Assembly: GCA_949152475.1 (NCBI GenBank)
Contig: OX424564.1
Span: 24,054,165 to 24,118,164 of the forward strand
DNA from: Terebella lapidaria
Lineage: Eukaryota > Annelida > Polychaeta > Terebellida > Terebellidae
Direction of reading: 5' to 3'
DNA length: 64,000 bases
Part shown: positions 10,340 through 21,700 of the stretch, in pieces
How positions within the stretch are numbered: the first letter of the stretch is position 1
How the letters are laid out: the number at the start of each line of letters is the position of its first letter
Notes under the pieces: generated by a model
Databases searched by the model: none
What the model was told of the DNA's origin: nothing
The model's input: only the letters and a program-made list of their open reading frames with translations
Program-made: the position numbers and the translations under genes

Positions 10340-11124
10340 TACCACACTGATATGTTTGGTAAGATGTGAGAAAGGCGATAACTAGTGTTCTCTGTCTTTC
10401 AAGTTTATCAAAAATGTTTCAACCTACCAAAAACAACAAGACTTTGTTGACTCTAAAACTAAAATGAAACATGTATTTAATAGATTTGGCATGAATGTGA
10501 TATTACAGAGAGCAGATGTTATCACATGACGCTGTGATAAAAACAGTTCTCTGAATCTCGAGTTTTATCAGTGATTGAAGTTATACTGTACATCGGCTCA
10601 CGAGTATGTTTACAATGCTTGTTAGTGTTAAGGAAGCAGTTTTTCACTCCATAGAAAGTTGGGAACGTTTTGTCAAAGTCGTCCGTTAATCAGTGACAGA
10701 AGTGAGATTTACTGTGAGTGGCCGGAATAGTCGGGGAGCCGGGGAGTTATGACAGGTGCGAGCACTACCCTTTTTAACAGGAAGAGTAAATGCAATATAA
10801 TAGGTTACCTGTATTAAGCGAATGATAGAGCGCAGATCTACCTTTGAAGATTAATTTTGCTGAAAAGTGCACCTTTTCCATTGTATACCATTGGCATTCA
10901 CCCATGGCTCGTACTATCTCCAATCTGCTATACTTCGTCCCGGACATAGATCTATGGGACCTGACTATTTCAGCTCCAATCGATCTTACATTTGTGGGAT
11001 GGTTGCTTTATATGGGCCTATCTTATTTTGAATTTCTGATAGTCACAATAGACATTCAGAAGTAGGCCTACTTTGAAGTTAAGTTAACCTACGCCGGGGC
11101 TCGCCATCTCGTTTGCAATTACCT
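10340..11124. other. 3' flank of the fucosyltransferase, no gene recognised
   Basis: This presumably contains the 3' UTR. No canonical AATAAA is seen close behind the stop, so the polyadenylation site is unknown. I see no other coding or repeat signal that I can support. Confidence 0.4.
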
Positions 11125-12553
11125 CATGGGCGTAGATAGGGAGGTTCGGGGGGTTCCGTCGAACCCCCTTTTCACCTGAAACTCCAGGCTGATACCCAAC
11201 TGATCCAACAGCAAAAGAATCAGTATTATGCATAGATATCCCGTTATATCCCCGTCGATGGTCGACCACAAGAGCGGATCTTGGGGGAGGGGGTGTCCAA
11301 GGGTTCTTGACCCCCCTTTTTTCCAATGGACACCTCTCATGTTGCATGGTTGACCGTTCCTATGCAAGTTCAAATTTTGGCCCAGGGATTTGACTTAACT
11401 TGGTGCTACTTCTCGTGTATCTAATGATGATTTAAAAAAAGGTAACTACTATCAGAAATATATTTCTGCTACTATATATTTATTTACCTTTTTTTTACAT
11501 TTCTGCTACTATAAATGTCATGGCAGATCCAGGCGTGGGGGACGGAAGGGGACCTTACCCACCCCACCCAACACCCCCCCCCCCCCCCAATAAAAAAAAT
11601 AATGATATCAACATTTTAGGAGTGTTGTGTCGGTAGAGAAATTTCACAATAGTTGATTGGGATATGACACACATGTATGAGGAATATATATTCTGATGTA
11701 TTTTTGTCACTAAACACTTTGGAATATAATCAATTTGGTATTGGTATTATTTGGTAATAATGGTAAAAAATAATCAATTTGGATTTAATAATAAGTGCTT
11801 GATTAATAAAAGGTGATTTTAATGAGTTTGTGTGAAATGAAAAGGACTCTCTGCGGGCCTCAGACCCCCGGCCGCGAGGTTTTGCCGGGCTCGCTTTGGT
11901 CCACTCCCTTAAATCCTGGATCTTCTCCTGGATACTCTCTTCATTTAAACTTTATTTATTTTGCAACAATTGATGAACATGCATCAGCTTATAGTAACAT
12001 CTCTTGTTGGCTTGGATCTTGGCGTAAGGGTGGTCATTAGTGTGGGAGGAAACCAGAGAACCTGGTGAAAACCCACAAGCCCGATTTGGCGGTTTTCTCT
12101 TCATTTAGTATGATATACATTCAGACTACTTCATTTACCAAAGATACTTGCAGTTATATTTTCGGTCACATTCATAAATTCGCATTCAATAGGTGTCGCA
12201 TGTTCAAGGACCTCATGGTTCGAATTTGAGTCATACTTTGTAATCCAGTAGTATTCAAAATAAATTTGAAGAAAAGGGGCATGAAATACATATTTTCGGA
12301 TAGTATATAGGCCATATATTAACGGGAAAAAAATACCATCTTGGAAAATTTGATACACAAAACTTTACTCTCAGACTTCACTAGGTATCTCCAGAATTCA
12401 TCTCAGATGTTCCTAGAATTCACAAAAATACGAAATTTTCTCGGGGGGGTGGGGGGGGGGGGGCTTACGGCGCCCACGTGCCCCAAGACCGAATTGGGGC
12501 TTCGCCTTGCTGTTTCTCGAACCCCATTTTCCGAACCTCTAGCTACGCCCATG
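11125..12553. mobile_element. Candidate degenerate inverted-repeat element, or cluster of small MITE remnants
   Basis: CATGGGCGTAG at 11125 is inverted at the right end (CTACGCCCATG, ending 12553). The adjacent segments on both sides, containing GAGGTTCGG and GGGGTTCGA, also match in inverted orientation. Inside are a C homopolymer run (about 11574-11590), a G run (about 12445-12463), GC-rich patches that include a GGCAGATCCAGGC-type motif near 11522, and GTGGGAGGAAACCAGAGAAC at about 12041, a motif I associate with common marine-invertebrate repeats. No clear target duplication and no transposase were found. It could be several nested remnants rather than one element. Confidence 0.4.
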
Positions 12554-13225
12554 TATACCTTGTTATAACGCAATTATTACACACATTCACACGAGGTTTC
12601 GCTTTGATTATATGATAATGAATTCTAGTGTGACGATTCTGATTTCCTTATTATCAATTCTCCCGTCTTGAGCAATAATTTCCCAGCATGACCAGCCCAT
12701 GGTGTCTACGCATCCAAGTTAATCAGTTATGCTAGAGCTTGTTCATCTTACCAGGAATTCATAGCCAGAACGCACTTCTGACTTGCAAACTGCTCAAACA
12801 GAGATAGGTAGCGTTTAGACTGAGGTCAAAATTCAAAAAGTTTATGGTCGACACTATTATATGCTCTGGTTGAAGGTTACGCCAAGCCTGTTACACATAT
12901 AGTGGAAGATATCCCACCCTTGTAATTTTGTGCGTGTATGATTTACCAGTGTGGATATCACAGCGGGTGTCGCATGCGGGGCAGGAGATGCTCACTCTTC
13001 CGGAGCACCTGATCTAACACTCAGCTGGCTGGGTGTCTGAAATGATCACATGGCTTTGACTTTGATGTTTTAGTTATCACTCGGATTTTACCACTTACAA
13101 TCAACTTGTAAATGTCGTCCTTCGATTCATGTTTGGAATATGTATATTGTTTGTTCGTCGGTATCTATTTGTGCTTCCAATTCTCATGGCTACAGGGAGA
13201 AACTTTATGGACGTCATCACAATTT
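12554..13225. other. Unassigned spacer
   Basis: No ORF of interest, repeat or RNA gene is recognised. It ends at the inverted-repeat element at 13226. Confidence 0.4.
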
Positions 13226-13835
13226 TACGGAAGCGTATTGCTATCAAGGGTGTAAAAAATATTATATCGTATGTACGACTTATATCTCGTGCGTACGACT
13301 TAATAACCCGTACGTACGACTTAATAACTCGTATGTACGACTTATTAACCCGTAAGTACGACTTGTTAACCCGTACGTACAACTTAGTATCTCGTACGTA
13401 CGACATAGTAACTCGTACATACGACTTATTAACTCATACATACGAGTTAGTAAGTCGTACTTATGAGACTCATAAGTCGTATGTATGAGATATAACTCAT
13501 ACGTACGAGATAAGAAATTTTACGCACTTGATAGTGAAACGTATTGTTATCAAGTGTGTAAAAAAAATGTATCTCGTACGTATGACTTATATGTCGTATG
13601 TACGACTTATTAACTCGTATGTACGAGTTAATAAGTCGTACGTATGAGTTAATAAGTCGTACGCATGACTTAATAAGTCGTACGTATGACTTAATAAGTC
13701 GTATGTATGACTTAATAAGTCGTACATACGACTTAATAAGTCGTACGTATGACTTAATAAGTCGTACATACGACTTAGTAAGTCGTACGTACGAGATACA
13801 AATTTTTACACACTTGATAGCAATACGCTTCCGTA
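13226..13835. mobile_element. Double inverted-repeat element filled with CGTACG-type palindromic 21-bp repeats
   Basis: The termini are inverted copies of TACGGAAGCGTATTGCTATC followed by AAG-GTGTAAA. They share their first 12 bases with the element at 822-1610, so the two look related. Internally a 21-bp unit (CTTAATAAGTCGTACGTATGA and variants) with the palindromic core CGTACG or GTACGTAC is repeated in two blocks, 13265-13505 and 13575-13795. Between the blocks (about 13515-13570) another pair of inner termini, TTTTACGCACTTGATAG and TTGTTATCAAGTGTGTAAAA, meets head to head. This suggests two roughly 300-bp elements joined end to end. Flanks AC-AATTTT and ACAATACT match at 6 of 8 positions, a weak target duplication. 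There is no coding capacity. Confidence 0.8.
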
Positions 13836-14859
13836 CAATACTCAATTGTCACATGCAAAAACGAGACATGCAGAAACAAATTCTGCATCAATATTTTAGT
13901 GTAAATCCATTGAAACTATCAATAACTTATCAATTTGTCTCACCAGATGACGGCCATGTGTGTACGAAGTTTTCACACCAGGATTGAGGTTGTGTGTTGT
14001 TTTCATAACACCATTATGGAAGTGAATAAATGGATAATTTGTGATACGCTATCCAGGTCAACGATACAGTTAGAATTGTCTGAATGCGAAATAAATCATT
14101 CACTTTTACAGTTGCGTTATGACATTTGCTCTAAAGTGTGAACACTACTCCGGCAACTATGAATATTTCACGAGATTATATGGTATGCCATGGGGGATAC
14201 CGGAATATTATCAACTACTTATTGTATGCTAATGAGACATCCTATTCCAGGTTGTAATACCGATATGAGGCATCCTATTCCAGGTTGTAATACCGATACC
14301 ATCCTGATTCCAGGAAAATCATGAATCAATTTTTCATCACCTCGCTACTCTCTTGAATGACCACCTGATGTGAACAGATTCGTGATTTTTCGGAAGTTCA
14401 AGAGCTTCTCCAGACAAGTAGATCATGCCACACTGAATGTCATACAGCACTCTGGAGTGAAGAGATTGTCCAGGAAGAATAAAACAGTTACATCGGTTTA
14501 TGGACGACATAGAGATTCAATTTTACTCACGGTCCGGTTACGTGAAGATCAGCACATGTATTTACTTCCATGTAGTGTTTAGAAATGTTCTAAAAATGTT
14601 CAGGATTTAGAAATGTTCTAAATCAATATTTATTACTCGAAGTCGTCTTTCTGTCCCCAACATCCAGAGTTTCTCGATAAATCGACTTACGCCTTAGTTA
14701 TATGGGTCATAAGTGAAATAGATGTAATAATATTCTGTTGTAAATCATACTATAAGCGGGCCATACCAGATCACCGGTTTCCTTCACGACAGGAGAACAA
14801 ACTAAACAAAATGTTCCAAACTAAATGGAATATATTGTAAAGTTATTGACTACCGTCCG
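13836..14859. other. Unassigned spacer with one small tandem duplication
   Basis: No gene is recognised. A 34-bp unit (CATCCTATTCCAGGTTGTAA and the following bases) is duplicated in tandem at about 14233-14300, with a third partial copy after it. Nothing else could be supported. Confidence 0.5.
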
Positions 14860-15360
14860 CTCTTCGGGATCCTCGAGGATAGTCCTCTCTCATCCGAGTC
14901 CTTGCGGACGCGCATCCGCTATTCCGGATCCTTGCGGCAGGGCCGCTCACCGGAGGTCGCGGCGGACACGGTAACTACTTCAGCATTAACGGTAACCAGG
15001 TAACAGCCCACCCGACACTCCCAGGCCTACGGACACCGTTCAGAAACTAGTTCATCCCTACGGTGTTAACTGGCGGAGCCTGGCGAGCCGCGGTCTGCCT
15101 CGGGGGCGGAACCCCGTACAGTCCGACATGCTGGCCAGAGCCTCTGTCACACGTCCCGGGAAGGGAGAGAGCTGGCGATCCACAGGGCCGAAGGCCCCCG
15201 AGTCAGCAACTTGTCTCTCCCAGCCCGGGCCTCCCCATGGAAATCGTCCCCAGGGCTCTAGGAGCCCACTACTCAGACCCAGGGAACACAAAGCTCATGG
15301 CGAGCCTCGTGTGCGTCCTAGTCTCGATCTCTCGGACAATCTCCTCGATCGAGTCGCTTC
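14860..15360. other. GC- and CpG-rich island of unknown role
   Basis: The base composition changes abruptly to GC-rich with many CpG dinucleotides, in an otherwise AT-rich window. There are GGATCC-centred near-palindromes at 14868-14935 and blocks such as GGGGGCGGAACCCCG at 15098-15113. Short open frames exist on both strands, but none resembles a known protein. It ends just before the left terminus of the giant element at 15396. It could be a promoter-type CpG island, a relic of a GC-rich repeat, or host DNA next to an insertion. Confidence 0.4.
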
Positions 15361-15639
15361 CAGTGTATATATAATACACCAGAAACTGTCATTAAGGTGC
15401 GGTATTGTACAATAGCGCCCAAAGTGCTATTTTAGAAGAAATCTTTCTAAAACAGCTACTATGGTAACAGGCTGAACGCAGGAGAAAAAGGGAAGGGGAG
15501 TGGGGAGGTCAGCGTGTTGGGGAAAGCAGGGGTCGGGGGGGGGGGGGGGGAGGGCGCGACTCGATGAGGGACGGGGGAGGGAGAGTAGTGGGGAAATATC
15601 GCCCGTGCCCGTCTGAAGTGTTTGTGGGCCTTGGGAAGG

Positions 15640-16660
15640 TAGGGGTTGGACTTTGTCATTCTTGCCTGATTTCCTGGGTTTCTACAGCGTTTCAAATAGC
15701 CTCTAAAAGTGCTATTTGTTCTATTCTGGAACCCGAGGTTATTTGCCTGGGGACTCAGTCAATTTACCAGCTTTTTCTCTTAAACCGTTGGCCTGTTGAA
15801 CAGCTGTAGGGCTGCTGGACTCTGCCGTTTTGGGGTGTTTTTCCTTGTACAAGGCCGCTGGACTCTGTTTTTTTTTGCCTGACTTCTTGGGTTTCTACGG
15901 CGTTTCTAATAGCCTCTAAAAGCGCTATTTGTTCTATTCTGGCACGCAGCGTAACTCCCGTTGGAACTTAGAAAATTTGAAGCAAATCTGTCTATCTGTT
16001 AGGGGCGCTGGACTTTTTGCCTGATTTCCTGTTACAGCGTTTCCAATAGCCTATAAAGGCGCTAATTGGTATATTCTGGAACGCTGTGTAACTCCCGTTG
16101 GAACTTAGAAAATGTTCAATAAAATCTGTCTCCAGGGGGCTTGGGGAAGGAGAGGCCGGGGTGGGGGGGAGGAGTGGGGAAATATTGCCCCTGCGCCACA
16201 GAAGTGTGTGTGGGCCTTGGGAGGGGTAGATTTCCTGCGTTTCTACAGCGTTTCTAATCGCCTCTAAAAGCGCTATTGGTTCTATTCTGGCACGCAGCGT
16301 AACTCCCGTTGGAACTTAGAAAATTTGAAGCAAATCTGTCTATCTGTTAGGGGCGCTGGACTTTTTGCCTGATTTCCTGTTACAGCGTTTCCAATAGCCT
16401 ATAAAGGCGCTAATTGGTATATTCTGGAACGCTGTGTAACTCCCGTTGGAACTTAGAAAATGTTCAATAAAATCTGTCTCCAGGGGGCTTGGGGAAGGAG
16501 AGGCCGGGGTGGGGGGGAGGAGTGGGGAAATATTGCCCCTGCGCCACAGAAGTGTGTGTGGGCCTTGGGAGGGGTAGATTTCCTGCGTTTCTACAGCGTT
16601 TCTAATCGCCTCTAAAAGCGCTATTGGTTCTATTGTGGAATGCAGTGTGAGCCGCGGTGG
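15640..16660 (-). repeat. Left satellite arm of the giant element
   Basis: On the plus strand this shows the reverse complement of the right-arm unit: CTACAGCGTTT, AATMGCCTCTAAAAGCGC and TATTCTGG recur near 15680, 15900, 16040, 16250, 16390 and 16600. G-rich stretches interrupt them (15481-15560, 16135-16180, 16485-16530). The units are spaced further apart and are more diverged than on the right. A 348-bp block (15943-16290) is repeated immediately afterwards (16291 to about 16635) with no visible difference until the last bases. Confidence 0.85.
15943..16635. repeat. Apparently perfect 348-bp tandem duplication within the left arm
   Basis: The block starting with CACGCAGCGTAACTCCCG at 15943 recurs at 16291. 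I see no mismatch between copies over about 340 bases; divergence begins only at TATTCTGG versus TATTGTGG. The identity is far higher than between neighbouring arm units, which points to a very recent duplication or an assembly duplication. Confidence 0.9.
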
Positions 16661-17403
16661 CACTTATGAAATGTTCAAGCGAATGTGTCTTCCTGTCAGA
16701 GGCGTTGGACTGGTTTTTGGTTGTGATTCTCCGGGTCTCTACAGCGCTGCTATGTTTTGCTTTTCACACAATATGTACAGTACGTGGTAAAAACACGGCT
16801 TATTCCGTGAACGTGGTTGTGGAATCTTACACCAAAAACATTTTTGGCCTCGCAAGTTTTTCACAAAACAATTGCTAGAAGTCTGCACTGTATGTTATTA
16901 ACTACAATCAGAAACGCGAGAAACAAAATAAGGTGACATAACGAACGGTGTCAAGCAATACTCGACTAAGAAGTAAATTAGCCTACAAAGCGTGCAAGAG
17001 GACAATAAGCCCAGAATGTAATTACCTGTTAACGGTTCACTGAACACGGGTCACACAAGCTGCCAGGACAACAACAACCTGATATAACTCTGAAACAAGT
17101 GCCAGTGGTAGTGATCACAATAGGGGTGAAGCCCCAGTCGCTTTGATCATGCAAGGGATAAGCGCTGAGGTGGAGCGCGCCTATACAGGCCACAATTTTT
17201 CCTTAAAGCTGGACAATCCCGATAAAAAGAAGAGATTGTAGTAAAAAAAAAATCAAAGGCACAAAGTAAATGTTGTGCTACATGTGTTCCGTCGGTATTA
17301 TTTGCCACTCGTTTCCGAACACTGTGCCGACAACCACTCGGCCTTCATCGGAGAGGCTCGGCGTTTGCTCCACAGTCCCCCAGCCTTTTGGAGTTTCAGC
17401 GGG
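16661..17403. other. Core of the giant element upstream of the transposase
   Basis: This is non-repetitive sequence between the left arm and the transposase promoter. I see no long ORF or repeat. It presumably holds upstream regulatory sequence of the transposase gene. Confidence 0.35.
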
Positions 17404-17410
17404 TATAAAA
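17404..17410 (+). promoter_or_regulatory. TATA box of the transposase gene
   Basis: TATAAAA lies in the context GGGTATAAAATGAG, 48 bases upstream of the ATG at 17458. This is a plausible core promoter distance, with a transcription start near 17435. It supports the reading of 17458-18728 as the beginning of a gene. Confidence 0.55.
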
Positions 17411-17457
17411 TGAGAAACCAAAATCACTGATGCGTTTCAGTTGTAATAGCCAGCGAC

Positions 17458-18728
17458 ATGGACACTTCGCAGCCTGCTCGCCAAACTGGTGTATCCCCGA
17501 ATGATAGTGAAATTGTAAGTAATACTCACCAATAGCATTCATTTCCTTCGAATCGGAAATACTTTGATATCGTTGTAAAATGAAACTTCGGTAAATACTG
17601 TAAACAAATACATTCATGTACGACACAGTAGTTATCTATCCAGCTATCAGTTTGTGTTGTGTGGTATGATGTATACGTGTACAACTGCATGGGCTTGACA
17701 TGCGAGTGATTTGACACGGTTGAGTGCAACATGTATCTAAAGTCATGAGCACTGTGAATCGCTGGAAGTATGCGTATTTGTTTATGTTCTGTATGATGAC
17801 TCATGTCGCAATAGTCTTTGGTGATAATCTACGTTATTCACTTGTACACAGGGCTACGACACAGACTCTGTCTTAGGAGAAGAAGAGTTGCTAGATGATG
17901 CAGTGGAGACGGAAGATCACAGCGATGTGTATGTATACTAATCTACGTAAAATATGTGTGTGTACTGAGGAAAATATCGAAATTTTATGAAACACTACAG
18001 AGTAGAAAAGCCTTTGTTGTTATTGCCATGTACACGTAGTTTGTTCATTGTCAATAATTTATCCAAAAAATTGTAAATTATGATTTCCGGAGTGACAAAA
18101 CGAACTGCTTTTTTTCTAACAGCAACCCTCATAGGCAGACGGAGTATCGTCTCATCAGTGAGAAAAAAGTCATTGTCAGCCACGGACGCCTGGAAGCCCT
18201 AATCGTCAACCAGAAATGAGGTGTAGAGGGATGTGACAGCCATACGGACCCTGCATCCATCAAGTCAACACCCCTACCAGCAGCTGTCAAGTTCACATAC
18301 CAGTGTCACGTACGTTTGCCAATTTATATTGCGATAATTTTTACAATATGATTTATCTAAACACTTTTGATTGGCTCTATATACATGAATTATGTTATTA
18401 CGTGTAAAATAGCTGACAGGTTTCCTTTTTATGTTTCAGAATAAGCACCAGCAGAAGTGGTTGTCATCCAAATACTACGGGAGAAAGTCAAGCACGCACT
18501 TACTCATTCAAATAGCTACCCTGATATGTGGTCTTACCTACGGCTCTGTGTATTTGTTGATGAGGTTCATCGGAGTAGAAATAGAGAAAAGCTCTAATTT
18601 CTACAAAGCCCAGAAAATATACGGGAGAGCCATTGATAGGTACTATGGCAACCACATGGAACAAGTCAAGCATCAGCTAGACAACAAGCCTATGACTTGC
18701 ACGATGGACGTTCGTTACGAGACTCCAG
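17458..18728 (+). pseudogene. Kolobok-like transposase, N-terminal half in four exons, truncated
   Basis: Exons are inferred at 17458-17514, 17852-17928, 18123-18309 and 18440-18728. Introns begin GTAAGT, GTATGT and GTACGT and end CACAG, AACAG and TTCAG, and all phases agree. Exon 1 begins MDTSQPARQTG. Exon 2 is acidic (SVLGEEELLDDAVETEDHSD). Exon 3 has KVIVSHGRLEAL and a Cys-bearing GVEGC...YQCH stretch. Exon 4 continues NKHQQKW and ends in CTMDVRYETPG. This fits the family pattern of a zinc-binding region, W-S, then GDGRxDSPG, where the first catalytic Asp lies. An in-frame TGA at 18217-18219 occupies what is probably a Cys position before GVEGC. The rest of the catalytic domain is absent: the satellite begins about 25 bases after exon 4. 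The exact superfamily is uncertain. Confidence 0.65.
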
Positions 18729-18754
18729 GTAGTTTTAATTCAAGTATGTGGTAA

Positions 18755-21700
18755 GACTGTGAAAGCCTTTAGAGGCTAATACAAACGCCGTGGAAAGCAC
18801 AAGAATCGGGCAAAAACGACAGAGTCCAGCAGCCCTACAGTTCAAGAGAAACTGCGTTCCAAAGTAGAACAAATAGCGCTCTTAGAGGCTATTAGAAACG
18901 CTGTGGAAAGCAAAGGAATCGGGCAAAAAACGACAGAGCCAGCAGCCCTACAGTTTAAGAGAGATTGTGGTCCAGAATAGAACAAATAACGCTTTTAGAG
19001 CCTATTAGAAACGCTGTGGAAAGCAAAAGAATCGGGCAAAAAACGACAGAGTCCAGCGGCCCTACAGTTTGAGAGAAAGTGCGTTCCACAATAGAACAAA
19101 TAGCGCTTTTAGAGGCTATTACAAACGCTGTGGAAAGCAAAAGAATCGGGCAAAAAACGACAGAGTCCAGGAGCCCTACAGTTTGAGATAGAGTGTGCTC
19201 CAGAATAGAACAAATAGCGCTTTTAGAGGCTGTTAGAAACGCTTTATAAAGCAAGATATCCGCAAAAAATGACAAAGTCCAGCAGCCCTACAGTTTGAGA
19301 GAAGCTGCGTTCCAGAATGGAACAAATAGCGCTTTTAGAGGCTATTTAAAACACTGTAGAAAGCAAAAGAATCGGGTAAAAAACGTCCAGTCCAGCAGCC
19401 CTACAGTTTGAGATAAAGTGTGTTCCAGAATACAATAAATACCGCTTTTAGAGGCTATTAGAAACGCTGTAGAAAGCAAGAAATCGGGCAAAAAACGACA
19501 GAGTCCAGCAGCCCTACAGTTTCAGAGAAATTATATTCCAGAATAGAACAAATAGCGCTTTTAGAGGCTATTAGAAACACTGTAGAAAGCAAAGGAATCG
19601 GGCACAAAACGACAGAGTCCAGCAGCCCTACAGTTTAAGAGAGATTGTGGTACAGAATAGAACAAATAGCGCTTTTAGAGGCTATTACAAACGCTGTGGA
19701 AAGCAAAGGAATCGGGCAAAAAACAACAGAGTCCAGCGGCCCTACAGCTTAAGAGAAGCTGCGTTCCAGAATAGAACAAATAGCGCTTTTAGAGGCTATT
19801 AGAAACACTGTAGAAAGTAAAGGAATCGGGCACAAAACGACAGAGTCCAGCAGCCCTACAGTTTAAGAGAGATTGTGGTCCAGAATAGAACAAATAGCGC
19901 TTTCAGAGGCTATTACAAACGCTGTGCAAAGCAAAGGAATCGGGCAAAAAACAACAGAGTCCAGCGGCCCTACAGCTTAAGAGAAGCTGCGTTCCAGAAT
20001 GGAACAAATAGCGCTTTTAGAGGCTATTAGAAACACTGTAGAAAGCAAAGGAATTGGGCACAAAACGACAGAGTCCAGCAGCCCTACAGTTTAAGAGAGA
20101 TTGTGGTACAGAATAGAACAAAGAGCGTTTTTAGAGGCTATTACAAACGCTGTGGAAAGCAAAGGAATCGGGCAAAAAACAACAGAGTCCAGCAGCCCTA
20201 CAGTTTGAGAGAAGCTGCGTTCCAGAATAGAACAAATAGCGCTTTTAGAGGATATTTAAAACACTGTAGAAAGCAAAAGAATCGGGTAAAAAACGACAGA
20301 GTCCAGCAGCCCTACAGTTTGAGATAAAGTGTGTTCCAGAATGGAACAAATACCGCTTTTAGAGGCTATTAGAAACGCTGTAGAAAGCGAGAAATCGGAC
20401 AAAGAACGACAGAGTCCAGGAGCCCTACAGTTTGAGATAAATTGTGCTCCAGAATAGAACAAATAGCGCTTTTAGAGGCTGTTAGAAACGCTTTAGAAAG
20501 CAAGATATCCGCAAAAAATGACAAAGTCCAGCAGCCCTACAGTTTCAGAGAAGCTGCGTTCCAGAATAGAACAAATAGCGCTTTTAGAGGCTATTGAAAA
20601 CACTGTAGAAAGCAGCCTACAGTTTAAGATAGATTGTGGTCCAGAATAGAACAAATAGCGCTTTTAGAGGCTATTAGAAACGCTGTGGAAAGCAAAGGAA
20701 TCGGGCAAAAAACAACAGAGTCCATCAGCCCTACAGTTTGAGATAAAGTGTGTTCCAGAATAGAACAAATAGCGCTTTTAGAGGCTATTAGAAACGCTTT
20801 AGAAAGCAAAGGAATCGGGCACAAAACGACAGAGTCAAGCAGCCCTACAGTTTAAGAGAAATTACATTCCAGAATAGAACAAATAGCGCTTTTAGAGGCT
20901 ATTAGAAACACTGTAGAAAGGAAATGAATCGGGCACAAAACGACAGAGTCCAGCAGCCCTACAGTTTAAGAGAGTTTGTGGTCCAGAATAGAACAAATAG
21001 CGCTTTTAGAGGCTATTAGAAACGATGTGGAAATCAAAGGAATCGGGCAAAAAAACGACAGAGTCCAGCAGCCCTACAGTTTGAGAGAAGCTGCGTTCCA
21101 GAATAGAGCAAATAGCGCTTTTAGAGGCTATTTAAAACACTGTAGAAAGCAAAAGAATCAGGTAAAAAACGACAGAGTCCAGCAGCCTACAGTTTAAGAG
21201 AGATTGTGGTCCAGAATAGAACAAATAGCGCTTTTAGAGGCTATTAGAAACGATGTGGAAATCAAAGGAATCGGGCAAAAAAACGACAGAGTCCAGCAGC
21301 CCTACAGTTTGAGATAAAGTGTGTTCCAGAATAGAACAAATAGCGCTTTTAGAGGCTATTAGAAACGATGTGGAAATCAAAGGAATCGGGCAAAAAAAGG
21401 CAGAGTCCAGCAGCCTTACAGTTTGAGATAAAGTGTGTTCCAGAATAGAACGATTAGCGCTTTTAGAGGCTATTAGAAACGCTTTAGAAAGCAAAGGAAT
21501 CGGGCACAAAACGGCAGAGTCCAGCAGCCCTAAGAGAGATTGTGGTCCAGAATAGAACAAATAGCGCTTTTAGATGCTATTACAAACGATGTGGAAATCA
21601 AAGGAATCGGGCAAAAAAACGACAGAGTCCAGCAGCCCTACAGTTTGAGATAAAGTGTGTTCCAGAATAGAACAAATAGCGCTTTTAGAGGCTATTAGAA

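Noticed and set aside
15058-15415. Overlapping ORFs of about 77-103 codons on both strands in the GC-rich island
   Set aside because: GC-rich sequence has few stops by chance; no motif, splice or homology signal was seen.
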